Below, one piece after another: positions 39,501 to 48,953 of a stretch of 64,000 nucleotides of DNA. The stretch covers positions 83,793,663-83,857,662 of the forward strand of contig CM034313.1 of assembly GCA_019925795.1 (NCBI GenBank). Direction: 5' to 3'. Source of the stretch: Dendrobium chrysotoxum. Its lineage: Eukaryota; Streptophyta; Magnoliopsida; Asparagales; Orchidaceae. The first letter of the stretch is position 1; every line of letters starts with the position of its first letter. The translations under genes and the position numbers were made by a program. The notes beneath the pieces were generated by a model that searched no databases, was not told the DNA's origin, and worked only from the letters and a program-made list of their open reading frames with translations.

Positions 39501-42500
39501 CATCAATACTTGGAAATTTTACCAGAGGCGGGGCCGTCGATCTACGGCCACGATCATTCCGATTTATTTTGATTATTATTGTATTTGATGTATTATGCTT
39601 TTATGTTTCATGAGTTATTGTATTTCTTTTCCGTTTATGCCCTTACTTAAGGGCCTTGTACTGTGTATGCCCTAAGGGCAATTGCGTCTTTGTATTATCT
39701 TTATTTCTTAGGCTATTTAAAGCCTTCCCCTCTTAATGTGAGAGTAATGAATGAATATTATGAAAACATTCTGCAACTTTGTGTTCTTTGAGAGCTTGAG
39801 AGCATTGGAGGAGAATCCTTAGGAGAGGGAAAGCGGATCACCCACCAACTTTGGAAACGTCCGGATTCGTGGTTCTTCTTACCTTGTTCTTTCTTCCCTT
39901 CCCTTCCTCTCCCTCCACCTATCGGCCCATCCCTGGATCCCAAACCACCGGCCACCTTCGAGCTCCACCACCACCGGCCATCCCTAAGCCCACATCCATT
40001 ACTCTCGGCCCACTACTACATCCCTCCACCTTTCCTACATAGCCATCCTCACCACCACACCACCTCACCCTCCCAACCCTAGCCTCTGCCCCTTTACCCA
40101 AACCCAAACCTAGCCGCCGGCCATAGTTCCTCCCCCTTGCCTCCAAATTTTCAAACTCCTCATCAATACTTTCCTTTCTTGCTTAGCCTCTTTTGGGAAA
40201 GCTTTTCAATTTCAATATTCAAATCAAGTTTGAATTTTGAAACATTTCCTAAAATAGAATCCTATTTTAGGAAAGTTTCTAAATCACATCCAAATTAGGT
40301 TTTAATTAAATTGGAATTAAATTCTCTTCCTTAAGTTGAGAATCTCACTTAAGTATCAAAACCAAACCAAAATTTCCCCAATTCCCCTTGATGCCGCCGG
40401 CCCTTCCTTATCCCCACCTCCCTAATGTTTTCCATAATAAAAACCTTTCACTTGGTAATGAATTAAATACTTTTCCAATTTAGATCATCTTAACTATGGA
40501 AAAGAATTCAAATTCCAAATTCCAATTAAATTGAATTTGAAATCCTTTCCTAAAGAGATTGATTTATTTTTGGAAACTCCCAAATCCTCTCAAATCTGAA
40601 ATTGATTAGAGATTTCTCTCTAATTCTCTTTCCCCAATTTAGCAACCTAAGTTTGGAAGGAATCATAAATCCCCCCAATTAACCCCCCATGCATGTCCGG
40701 CCCACCCTATCTTCTTCTCTAATTAAAATCCTTCCTTAAATCCTCAATTCAAGCTCTCCCTGTAAAACCCGAAATTTGATGATCGTAGGTCGTCGCATGC
40801 TTTTCGATGCGTCGCGACGAAACTTAAGTGAAAAATCAAAGTTAACGGAATTTAACGAAAATAATTTTATAAAACTCTACGCAAAATTTTGAGCAATTTG
40901 ATATATAGAACTTATGATTAATTGTAATTATTTTGAGAGATATAAAAATTAGAAGATTTAATATACCTAAACTAACCCTATGAATATTAATGTGAATATA
41001 AGTCCATTTGAGGGCATAGTGGTATTTTGGCATAATCCCTAATTTTCTCTTTTCTCTTAAGGGGACCGAATCCTATTCGGTCCCCATTCTATTGTTGCGA
41101 CCGAAAGGGGGAGGCGGAGGCCGAAAGGAGAAGAGGCGCACGGGCAAGGCCTAAGCGGCGGCTCCGGCGTCGGTTTTCGGCGGCCAAGCTTGGGGAAAAA
41201 AATAGAGGAGACTAAGGGAAGACTAAGGTATGCATTAGAATTACTATTCTTCCTTTTTCCTCAAAGATTTTTGGACGAGAAGGATCTAGGGTTTGACAAA
41301 AACTTAATTTTTCTTTACGAAATCAATAGGGAATAATAAGGAAGATATTTTAACCACAAATAAGATGTTTTCCCCAAATTATTTTGAGATTGGAAAGTTA
41401 GGGTTTTTCACATTTTTTGGATTTTTAAGAAAACCCTTTTCATGTTATTATTTCAAATGACATTAGGAGAGTTTTTAATAATAAAAATTATGGTTTTTCA
41501 TAAAATATTATTTTTCTTAATTTCTAATTAATTTAAATCCGAAAATAGAAATCCCTAAATATTAAATTGATAATGGAAAGGTTTTGGCATGAAAATATAA
41601 GGGAAATAATGAAAATCATGTTTCCAAAATTAGGGATCTTGAATAAATCCGAAAATTAAATTTATTTTAAACTAATTTAGGCTTTTGAAATAGGTTAATT
41701 TGGGTAAATAGTGAAATTATACAAATTTATATATATATTAAGAGAGAGAGAGAGAGAGAGATTGGGATATATTTATAAGAGAAGAAGAACTAAGTTTGAA
41801 ATTATTGAATAGCTTATGAATGTTAAATTACTTCCTATAGGTGTTAATTGTTGTGACCTCGAAGGAAGGAGAACAAGTGTGAAAACCAAATTCATTGAAT
41901 CAAGGTGAGTAAGCATGTTTCTATATTATGGTAATTGTATCGTTTCAAGTTTCATTTAACTGTTATTGCAATTTGTTCATTTCCTTGTATTTCAACTGAT
42001 TCCATGTTTCATATCTCGCATATTATGTGATTCAGGATATTACTATATAAGGCATATGATAAAACGTATTGTTATGATATATGAATATGATATGAATGAA
42101 ATATTGAATGCTCGCATGTGCATGTTGAAATGATGGAGCTCACCCCCTTATGGTACTAGCTGGGGACGTTGTACTCGTGCGCGTTAAAGGAAAAGAAAAT
42201 AGTAAAGGAAATGGAAATGGAAATGGAGTACCTTCATTGGTACTAAACGGTGGCTCCTGTGACGGTTGTACTATATATGAAATGAGACTGTTACGAATAT
42301 TGATATGATGAATGTACAATGAATATGAAAGGTTATGGATTTATGATTTATGTGTATGCTTAATATTATGTTTATAAGATATAAGATTTATGATATGTTT
42401 AAATATGTTTAAATGAAACGTGATTTTTAGCATATTATTTCTCTGTCTTGAATTACTGTAGTTTAGAGACATGTTTTACTTACTAAGCTTTTGGCTTACT

Positions 42501-45272
42501 GTTATTTGTTCAAATTTTTCAGGTATAATTATTTTTAATTATAATGAGTAGAAGGGATGGAAACGTGTACCGTAGGAGAGGCGCACAAGAAGAAAGGTAA
42601 TTAAATGAGTCCTAATGATTTTATGTTTGTATGTTTTCGAATTTGATGTTTTAGTGGCTCTTTCAAATGTTATGGTGATAGAGTTAGATATTTGATATTT
42701 TAATCTACCGTCCGACCGTCCGTTCCCGCCTCGTTAATTCGAGCCCTTAGGCCGAGTCGTGACAAGAGTGGTATCAGAGCAAAGGTTTAATACTGATCTA
42801 TATGAAAGAGCCAATAGGATGATTCTATAGGATAGAGAATGTGTAAGATGTGTGTGTTATAGACTACTTAATTTATTTCGTTACATTATGTCTCAGGGCC
42901 GTGGATCCTGAGATTAATGCCACTGATGGCAATACTGGAGAGGTTAGGAGGGAGTTACCAGCAGTAGCAGAGCCTCAGAGTAGTAGCATTAATGCTACTA
43001 TGGAATCCTTCACCCAAATGATTAAGAATACTCAAATCTCCCAAGCTCAGAGCAGTGGCAGTAGAAGTGGAAGTCAATTCATGGATAAGAACCTGAAATT
43101 ATTTCAAGATATGAAGCCTCCGTTATTTTCTAGTGGCGGACCTATAGAGGCTGAGGACTGGCTAATAAGGATCGAGAAGATACTGAACGGCATGTCTTTC
43201 CCAGAGGATAGGAGAGTGACACTGGCTACTTATGCTTTTGATGGCGAGGCTGAAAGGTGGTGGAGTAGTCAGTTACAAGAGACCTTTGGAGGAAGACCAA
43301 GCAGCCAAATTACTTGGGAGGAATTTGTGAAGGTATTCAGAGGCTGGTATGTGCCTATATCAGCCAGGAGACAGATGCAGGAGAAATTCAGCAGATTGGT
43401 TCAGGGCGATCGATCTGTTTCTCAGTATGAGGAGGAGTTTACAAAGTTATCCTGGTATGCCCCTCACCTAATACCAGATGCTGAGGAGAAGTGTTATCGC
43501 TTCATACATGGACTGAAGGACTATCTTAGGCAGTCTTTGATTCCGCTTGTAATTGAAGATTACTCCACTTTGGTGGAAAGGGCTAGGAGGGTTGAATCAG
43601 ATCTGCAAAGATATTCAGAAGAGAAGGGACCAACATAAGAGGAAGAGTGTTGAAAAAGTTAGCCAAAGCAATCGTACTGAAGGATCAAATGGGAAGAAGC
43701 CCCAGTTTAGTCATAGTGGAGTCAGTGGTGCAACTGTCAATAAAGTCATGGAACCTTGTGTTAAATGTGGACGATTACATAAGGGTGAATGTCTGATTGG
43801 CTCCAACATTTGCTATTGGTGTCGTCAGCCTGGACACATAGCAAAATATTGTCCTGCATTGGTTCAAAAGACTTCAGGGGAAATGAGATCAAATGAAGCA
43901 CCTTCACAGAGGAGTTTTGGCAAACAAAAGACGATAGAACCATCAGTTGCAGGTTTAGTTCAAAATCAATCCCGACAGAATGTTCGACCACGGGTTTACA
44001 CCTTGACTCAGCAGGAACCCAATGAATCCCTAGATGTTGGCGATGATAGTTGAGATGGCTTTGTTGTCTATTTTCAATGACTTGTTTGGTTATATTAGAT
44101 ATCTTGGATTTAGCATATTATCTTGTTATGTTATTTCAGACATTTGGAGTTTATCTGGGTTATTTTATTATGTTGTATCAGATGTTTAGTTATCTTTTAT
44201 TCCAATATTGAAGTTTATGTTAAATGAAATGGAAGATATTGTTTGATTTTATAATTTGAGGTTGTATGCAAATTTCGAGAACGAAATTTTTATTAGGAGG
44301 GAAGAATTGTAAAACCCGAAATTTGATGATCGTTGGTCGTCGCACGCTTTTCGATGCGTCACGACGAAACTTAAGTGAAAAATAAAAGTTAACGGAATTT
44401 AACGAAAATAATTTTATAAAATTCTACGCAAAATTTTGAGCAATTTGATATATATAACTTATGGTTAATTGTAATTATTTTGAGAGATATAAAAATTAGA
44501 ATATTTAATATACCAAAACTAACCCTATGAATATTAATGCGAATATAAGTCATTTAAGGGCATAGTGGTCTTTTGGCATAATCCCTAATTTTTCCTTTTC
44601 TCTTAAGAGGACCGAATCCTATTCGGTCCCCATTCTATTGTTGCGACCGAAAGGGGGAGGCGGAGGCGGAAAGGAGAAGAGGCGCACGGGCAAGGCCTAG
44701 GCGGCGGCTCCGGCGGCGGTTTTCGGCGGCCAAGCTTGGGGAAAAACATAGAGGAGACTAAGGTATACATTAGAATTACTATTCTTCCTTTTTCCTCAAA
44801 GATTTTTTGACGAGAAGGATCTAGGGTTTAACAAAAACTTAATTTTTCTTTACGAAATCAATAGGGAATAATAAGGAAGATATTTTAACCACAAATAAGA
44901 TGTTTTCCCCAAATTATTTTGAGATTGAAAAGTTAGGGTTTTTCACATTTTTTGGATTTTTAAGAAAACCCTTTTCATGTTATTATTTCAAATGACATTA
45001 GGAGAGTTTTTAATAATAAAAATTAGGGTTTTTCATAAAATATTATTTTTCTTAATTTCTAATTAATTTAAATCCGAAAATAGAAATCCCTAAATATTAA
45101 ATTGATAATGGAAAGGTTTTGGCATGAAAATATAAGGGAAATAATGAAAATCATGTTTCCAAAATTAGGAATCTTGAATAAATCCGAAAATTAAATTTAT
45201 TTTAAACTAATTAAGGCTTTTGAAATAGGTTAATTTGGGTAAATAGTGAAATTATACAAATTTATATATATA

Positions 45273-45307
<35 letters not shown>

Positions 45308-48300
45308 GGATATATTTATAAGAGAAGAAGAACTAAGTTTGGAATTATTGAATAGCTTATGAATGTTAAATTACTTCCTATAGGTGTTAATTGTTGTGAC
45401 CTCGAAGGAAGGAGAACAAGTGTGAAAACCAAATTCATTGAATCAAGGTGAGTAAGCATGTTTCTATATTATGGTAATTGTATCGTTTCAAGTTTCATTT
45501 AACTGTTATTGCAATTTGTTCATTTCCTTGTATTTCAACTGATTCCATGTTTCATATCTCGCATATTATGTGATTTAGGATATTACTATATAAGGCATAT
45601 GATAAAACGTATTGTTATGATATATGAATATGATATGAATGAAATATTGAATGCTCGCATGTGCATGTTGAAATGATGGAGCTCACCCCCTTATGGTACT
45701 AGCTGGGGACGTTGTACTCGTGCGCGTTAAAGGAAAAGAAAATGGTAAAGGAAATGGAAATGGAAATGGAGTACCTTCATTGGTACTAGACGGTGGCTCC
45801 TGTGACGGTTGTACTATATATGAAATGAAACTGTTACGAATATTGATATGATGAATGTACAATGAATATGAAAGGTTATGGATTTATGATTTATGTGTAT
45901 GCTTAATATTATGTTTATGACTTTTAGTATATTATTTCTCTGCCTTGAATTATTGTAGTTTAGAGACATGTTTTACTTACTAAGCTTTGGCTTACTGTTA
46001 GTTGTTCAAAATTTTCAGGTATAATTATTTTTAATTATAATGAGTAGAAGGGATGAAAACGTGTACCGTAGGAGAGGCGCGCAAGAAGAAAGGTAATTAA
46101 ATGAGTCCTAATGATTTTATATTTGTTTGTTTTCGAATTTGATGTTTTAGTGGCTCTTTCAAATGTTATGGTGATAGAGTTAGATATTGGATATTTTAAT
46201 CTACCGCCCGACCGTCCGTTCCCGCCTCGTTAATTCGAGCCCCCGGGCCGGGTCGTGACACTCCCTAACCTATCCCAAATCCAGCCGGCCCCTCCCAAGC
46301 CATCACTGACGTTTCCCTCCCGTTTTGGAGCATCTGGCTTGCTGTCCACCCATATCAGCAGGATCATCCTGCTGCCCTGCACTATTGGAGGTCTTGAACT
46401 GCTGTCCAAAAGTTCCCAGCATCATCCAACAACTGTCCAAGCATTTCTCAAGAGCCAAAATTGCTGTCAAGGTTCTCATAGTGGCTGTCCAAATTTTCTG
46501 GATGATGTTTGGAGGCTGTCCTGACTATTTCTGCTCATATCAAAGCTGTCCAGCAACCCTAATTGCTGTCCACTCCTTCGGGAGTCCATTCCCTGCTGCC
46601 CGAGAGCTCCCGATCTCCCTTAGTAGTTGTCCAAGTTTGTGAAAGAGCTTCCGATTGTTGTCCTACTTCAGAAACCACCACCGGAGCTTCGTACAACTCT
46701 TTCTTTGGGTAAACCCTTCCTCCGACTCTTTTATCTTCTTAACTTGCTACTCAATTATGGTCTTAGTAGATTCATGAAGATAGTGTTGATGTTTCTCCGC
46801 TAAAGCTTAGTGTTTAGTAGAATTGTGTGAGGGATCTTTCATAGCACTACTCTTATTGTTAATCTAGGGATCTCTTATTGAAAATCATCCATGTATGCAA
46901 CATTAGATTAATTGATTATTTTACGGTCTTAACTCCTATGTATGTAATTTAGCTTAAGCTTGTTTATCACCTTATTGTTTTATTTTAGCGTTTAAATCAG
47001 CATAAGTTTTATTTAATATTGTTCTCTAAATATTAAGCGTGCAAATTCGTTAAGCAACTCATCTTTGCATGTATGTTCTACATCAGGTCTTTCTTTACAA
47101 CAAAAACTTTTAATGTCAATAGACTTAGGTCTAATTAGAAAATTAAGAATAAAAAGGACTACCAAACTTCCATTTGGAAGAGTTGAAACCAGAAAAAAGT
47201 GAACCTAATTGAACTCAGGGTGCGAACTTCTTCTATAACATAATCACGTAAGAAGTGACCAGATAATTCAGCACTCTAGAAACATTAATTTTGAATAGTG
47301 CTCTAGAATAATATATATTTAACATGATATAGCAGTTTGCTGAAATTCCATATCCAGGACGCAATGCATACCTTCTCTCCTACTTTTTCCTGATGCTGCT
47401 TAACTTTTTCACGCAATTTTTTTAAACCCATGTTCACTCTCAATCTCTTTTCCTGCAAACCCATAACCAAATGGTAGAAATTCATGCCTCAGCAAGTTAA
47501 CAGAAAAGATAAGAAACTCAAATGATACAGAGAAATGTGATACTAGACAAATTTTCACTAAAATCAAATATCACAGGCACCAAAAGAAACACTATTAGAG
47601 AGACATGCCTTCACATAGCTGACACCAAGTTCCTTCCTACTATAACCACGAGCCAAGTTCCGCATCACATACTGGTTGTAATCTTTAAGAATCCTCATTA
47701 TAATATCAGATGTAGATATCCCATCTGTGCGCTTTGTCTCCTTAAATTTTCCAATAGACTTGACCTGAATCCAGGGTTAAATGGTTAAATCCAAAAATTA
47801 GAATAAGTGGTATCAACAAGCTCTGCTGGAAAAATATGCTTGTAATAGAAATGAGCAACATGTCATCCAAGCAGCAAAAGTCACAAAGTTGAACGCACAA
47901 ATTCATAAACATCCTTCCCAGCTCCACTGTTATCAGCATATCTACAGTAAAATAAGGTACGTGATAAGAACTGAAAGAATACATAGAATAAAGAAATATT
48001 AAATGTATGAAAATAAAATTGTTTAGTGAAGAGAAGAATTATAAAATAATGCATCCCCTTCATAAATAAATGAGTTCCAGAAAATGAAATCAATATTGGG
48101 CATTGAATTCAAATAAATACTCTTGCTGTAAATTGAAAAACTAACGGTAGAGAATCATGAGCAACATAATCAATCTCGTGCTTGTCAAGGAACTCCCTAG
48201 TGATCACCCAAGGAGCATCAGGAATCACCTCATCAACCCACCTAGGTTGAGAAAAAGTTGCATTATCTTCAGTACTGTGGACATGCAAACATAAAATGGA

Positions 48301-48641
48301 ACAAATATAGCAATACATTTTAGGAATGAAAAAGGTTCAAGTCAAGTTTATACGGTTAAGATGCTTTTAGGTGATTTTAACCCTCGCATTTCTAGCAGTG
48401 CTACATCCAGGGACATTAGATTAGAAATGTCAGAAATAAAATTACATGAGCAAAGAAGAATAGTCCTATATTCCTAAGAAGGAAATTTAATAAGTTTACA
48501 AGGTCATTCCCTGAACCTTAGAAGTACCTGCAGTGGCGTAGAGACTCATAACGTTCAGATTGAGTCATAACAGTCTTGCCCTTATACCGATAAGTAAGAT
48601 CATCATTGCAGCATCCCACAAGAAGGTAAGTGTTTGGAAAC
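22022..48641 (-). CDS. Choline-phosphate cytidylyltransferase (CCT), seven 3' exons, 26.6-kb span
   Basis: CCT makes CDP-choline from CTP and phosphocholine, the rate-limiting step of the Kennedy pathway for phosphatidylcholine; it acts at ER and nuclear membranes. Exons in transcript order are 48641-48528, 48241-48146, 47941-47899, 47764-47609, 47452-47372, 22457-22347 and 22105-22022 (TAG at 22024-22022). They give about 227 residues in one open frame. Motifs include FPNTYLLVGCCNDD, GKTVMTQSERYESLRHC, WVDEVIPDAPWVI, IDYVAHDSLP, the CTP-binding RTDGISTSDII, EKRLRVNMGLKKL, and WVENADRWVAGFLEKFEEGC of the amphipathic membrane-binding region. Plant CCTs are about 320-330 residues, so roughly 95 N-terminal residues, including the HxGH motif, are encoded upstream and were not found in the window. 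Two oddities are a 24.9-kb intron (22458-47371) and a GC-AG intron after 47609. Confidence 0.9.
22568..22628. mobile_element. Short fold-back MITE
   Basis: 61-bp palindromic unit, AGGCTTCGTTTAGGACG at left and CGACCCAAATAAAGCCT at right, close to the CCT exon at 22347-22457. Confidence 0.6.
22629..23221. other. CCT intron sequence sharing a block with 32975-33090
   Basis: AT-rich with no gene. 22918-23030 resembles 32975-33090 in the same orientation: both contain AAACTTGARGTACCTTTAAT followed by related sequence. Confidence 0.5.
23744..23752 (+). promoter_or_regulatory. TATA box of the small LTR element
   Basis: TATAAATAG in the 5' LTR, with the same sequence at 26083-26091 in the 3' LTR. 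An AATAAAG polyadenylation-like signal follows about 45 bp downstream. Placement fits a U3/R boundary. Confidence 0.6.
25476..25850 (+). repeat. Direct repeat inside the small LTR element
   Basis: About 140 bp starting GAGGTGGTGAAATCTTGG at 25482 recurs at about 25713 (GAGGAGGTGAAATCTTGG). Both contain GAAATCTTGGGATTTCTGT and end in a CCGTAAG motif. The two are diverged by roughly a fifth. Confidence 0.65.
26481..28099. other. AT-rich CCT intron sequence
   Basis: No gene supported. One 95-codon minus ORF (27146-27433) shows no motif. 28000-28099 may be leader of the gypsy gag remnant that follows. Confidence 0.5.
28100..29073 (+). pseudogene. Ty3/gypsy gag remnant with a 21-bp repeat
   Basis: From ATG 28100 a basic N-terminus with coiled-coil-like sequence reads to an in-frame TAA at about 28199, reopens, and stops again at 28441. 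Frame-shifted continuation includes IFKGEDTHGWIYRVEKYF-like text, RLTEEERLMA and LERFGAQM, the typical plant gypsy gag core. 28486-28611 is six 21-bp units coding heptads such as VEFERRG. No protease, RT or integrase follows. A purine tract at 29061-29070 leads into an LTR starting TGTTAGACC at 29074. Confidence 0.65.
29074..30099 (+). repeat. Gypsy LTR material, two related segments with a 59-bp tandem array
   Basis: 29074 begins TGTTAGACCGG after a purine tract, as a 3' LTR would. 29190-29458 and 29770-30099 are diverged versions of one LTR region; both contain a GGGCTCTAGC block, TCTCCAATTGA followed by GATC, and a TTTGCTGAAT block, and both end near an AGCAYTTCCTA stretch followed by ACA. 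Between them, 29483-29760 holds about 4.5 units of 59-60 bp, each with GATTAATTAGAAAATG and TTTCCTAATTGAAG. Confidence 0.6.
30100..31400 (+). pseudogene. Decayed Ty3/gypsy pol (RT and RNase H)
   Basis: Translated in changing frames with stops: FTKIDL, then GYHQMCIKE of the RT fingers near 30430-30480, then a degraded DDI region near 30730 (YINDISVFN). Around 31110-31200 lies an RNase H-like block, IELEVDASECEIGTLLIQDG. A 106-bp AT insertion interrupts it at 30536-30641. Non-functional. Confidence 0.6.
30536..30641. repeat. (TA)n/A-rich insertion flanked by 16-bp duplication
   Basis: A 106-bp tract of (TA)n followed by A-rich DNA. It is bracketed by identical 16-bp copies of GGCTATACAAGAGTAT at 30520-30535 and 30642-30657. 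Confidence 0.75.
31401..33753. other. CCT intron sequence, unassigned
   Basis: No gene seen. 32520-32900 looks like part of an old LTR or leader (ATAAATAAGC followed by CTGCTG-rich sequence), but no second copy or termini were found. 32975-33090 matches 22918-23030. Confidence 0.4.
33772..36902 (-). mobile_element. Full-length RTE-type LINE
   Basis: A perfect 18-bp target duplication, AAACAATAAAATACAGTA, lies at 33754-33771 and 36903-36920. The element runs on the minus strand from GAGAAAAGTGGAGGGTTGCG to a TTG-rich 3' tail preceded by the conserved plant RTE 3' end (GCCGACCCCACGTAGTGGGA). It encodes endonuclease and reverse transcriptase in one frame interrupted once. At 3131 bp it is about full length for plant RTE elements. 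It is inserted in the CCT intron in the gene's own orientation. Confidence 0.9.
33805..36855 (-). pseudogene. RTE LINE endonuclease-reverse transcriptase ORF with one premature stop
   Basis: 36855-35959 codes an apurinic-type endonuclease: TWNIGSLTGRLMEL, CIQETKW, GGDLNGHVGRE and TQIDYFLIR. A TAA at 35958-35956 ends it. The same frame reopens at once and runs to 33805 without any other stop, coding reverse transcriptase: AVGPDDIPIEMWK, FGFMPGRSTMEAI, FIDLEKAYDKVPRE, GLHQGSALSPYLF and the catalytic MLFADDILLVD. The C-terminal RLRWFGHIKRR is typical of RTE. The stop replaces what is probably a CAA codon (inferred). The ORF is otherwise intact, so this copy died late or transposed very recently. 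Confidence 0.9.
36921..39300. other. AT-rich CCT intron sequence, unassigned
   Basis: No gene supported. A minus-strand reading near 38770-38800 gives a WWQNEKLQ-like string resembling the LINE linker after the endonuclease, but surrounding frames are too broken to call. Confidence 0.4.
39301..40755 (+). other. Probable old LTR or leader sequence, split by the gag-only element
   Basis: 39389-39600 ends in a GGCGGGG tract; then comes LTR-like sequence with CTATTTAAAG at about 39713 and a GC-rich stretch of CCACC/CCGGCC words (39850-40140). It continues across the inserted element, from 46266 to about 46740, judged only by similar composition. No second LTR was found. Confidence 0.35.
41767..41777 (+). 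promoter_or_regulatory. Probable TATA box of the gag-only element
   Basis: ATATATTTATAAG follows an (AG)n run in the 5' LTR and recurs in the 3' LTR (about 45309) and the solo LTR (about 53856). Transcription starting about 30 bp on would place the LTR's donor (41905), acceptor (42522) and short ORF (42544) inside the transcript. Confidence 0.45.
41905..42522 (+). other. Predicted leader intron inside the LTR
   Basis: A strong donor, CAAG|GTGAGTAAG, at 41905 pairs with a pyrimidine-rich acceptor, AAATTTTTCAG, ending at 42522. Equivalent sites in the 3' LTR are 45448 and 46018. The solo LTR has CTTCT|GTAAGTATGC at 53991 and the same acceptor ending at 54773. Donor sequence differs between copies but a donor is kept. 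Splicing is predicted only. Confidence 0.45.
42544..44053 (+). CDS. Gag of the gag-only element, predicted spliced, frameshifted
   Basis: Predicted exon 1 (42544-42596) lies in the 5' LTR: 17 codons beginning MSRRDGNVYRRRG plus two bases of an Arg codon, before donor AG|GTAATT. Predicted exon 2 starts at 42897 after TCTCAG and completes that codon in frame, continuing DPEINATDG to a TAA at 43636-43638. The 300-bp intron contains the LTR end and primer site. Exon 2 holds the gag core: FTQMIKNTQ, PPLFSSGGPIEAEDWLIRIE, GEAERWWSSQ, FRGWYVP and EEEFTKLS. A +1 frame difference within 43553-43638 separates it from the C-terminal 166 codons, which carry zinc knuckles including CYWCRQPGHIAKYC (CX2CX4HX4C). 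A small indel near 43625-43635 best explains the break. The only ATG nearer the body (42888) meets a stop after seven codons. Confidence 0.6.
46040..46096 (+). other. Copy of the LTR-resident gag exon in the 3' LTR
   Basis: An 18-codon ORF ending AGGTAA, with one residue change (Gly to Glu) and one silent change relative to 42544-42600. The donor AG|GTAATT is kept. In this position it is downstream of gag and has no use for the element unless the copy is transcribed onward. Confidence 0.6.
46266..47371. other. CCT intron sequence between the gag-only element and exon 47372
   Basis: 46266-46740 is CTGTCC-rich sequence, probably the other half of the element interrupted at 40756. 46740-47371 is ordinary AT-rich intron. 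No gene supported. Confidence 0.4.
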
Positions 48642-48925
48642 CTGTAACACGAGAACAATCAATTATATCTCTAATGCGCTTCCACTTACTACTAAAAGCA
48701 TCAGAAAAGTAACAAAAGATGATAACAACTCATAACAACGAGAAAAAATTAAGAACCAATTATATCGATTTGATAACCACAGGTTTTGATGGTTTCGACA
48801 TAATTGTTACAGCATGTTGTTCTACTTGAATTTATATACACATAATTGTCAGAGCTGAACTCATGCTTAGGCTAGATAAAGCTGATGTCTGAATATCAGT
48901 GTGAGCACTTAATTTTATGGAAAGT

Positions 48926-48953
48926 CCTAAACCCTAAACCCTAAACCCTAAAA
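48926..48953. repeat. Interstitial telomere-like repeat
   Basis: About four consecutive CCTAAAC units, the plant telomere motif. A shorter run is near 11271. Confidence 0.7.

Larger units (their letters stand above)
40761..46260 (+). mobile_element. Gag-only LTR retrotransposon (TR-GAG type), complete
   Basis: The 5' LTR 40761-42764 (2004 bp) and 3' LTR 44308-46260 (1953 bp) start TGTAAAACCCGAAATTTGATG and end GTCGTGACA. Target duplication CTCCC is at 40756-40760 and 46261-46265. The initiator-Met primer site is at 42769-42780, and purine tract AGGAGGGAAGAAT precedes the 3' LTR. The 1.54-kb interior codes only gag; no protease, RT, RNase H or integrase is present. Gag-only plant elements of this kind have been described as TR-GAGs and depend on helper enzymes. 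The two LTRs differ by scattered substitutions and a ~50-bp gap near 42400/45920. The LTR itself carries splice signals and a short coding exon. Confidence 0.88.
22458..47371 (-). other. 24.9-kb intron of the CCT gene
   Basis: It lies between the exon ending ...QEKVGEK (47372) and the exon beginning LYTVAKTA (22457), both phase 0. Relatives have the two halves contiguous in the protein. It contains, from low to high coordinate, a short MITE, a 2.6-kb LTR element nested in a gag remnant, gypsy gag/LTR/RT remnants, a 3.1-kb RTE LINE and a 5.5-kb gag-only LTR element. Most of its length is transposable-element sequence. Confidence 0.85.

Noticed and set aside
39758..40146. Proline- or glycine-rich ORFs
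   Set aside because: Artefacts of a CCACC/CCGGCC-rich stretch in probable LTR/leader DNA.
42769..42780. TGGTATCAGAGC as part of a tRNA gene
   Set aside because: It is a primer-binding site complementary to initiator tRNA-Met, with no tRNA cloverleaf around it; the same holds at 23914 and about 58911.
42888..42908. ATG at 42888 as gag start
   Set aside because: It reads seven codons to TGA and is out of frame with the gag body; the spliced LTR exon fits better.
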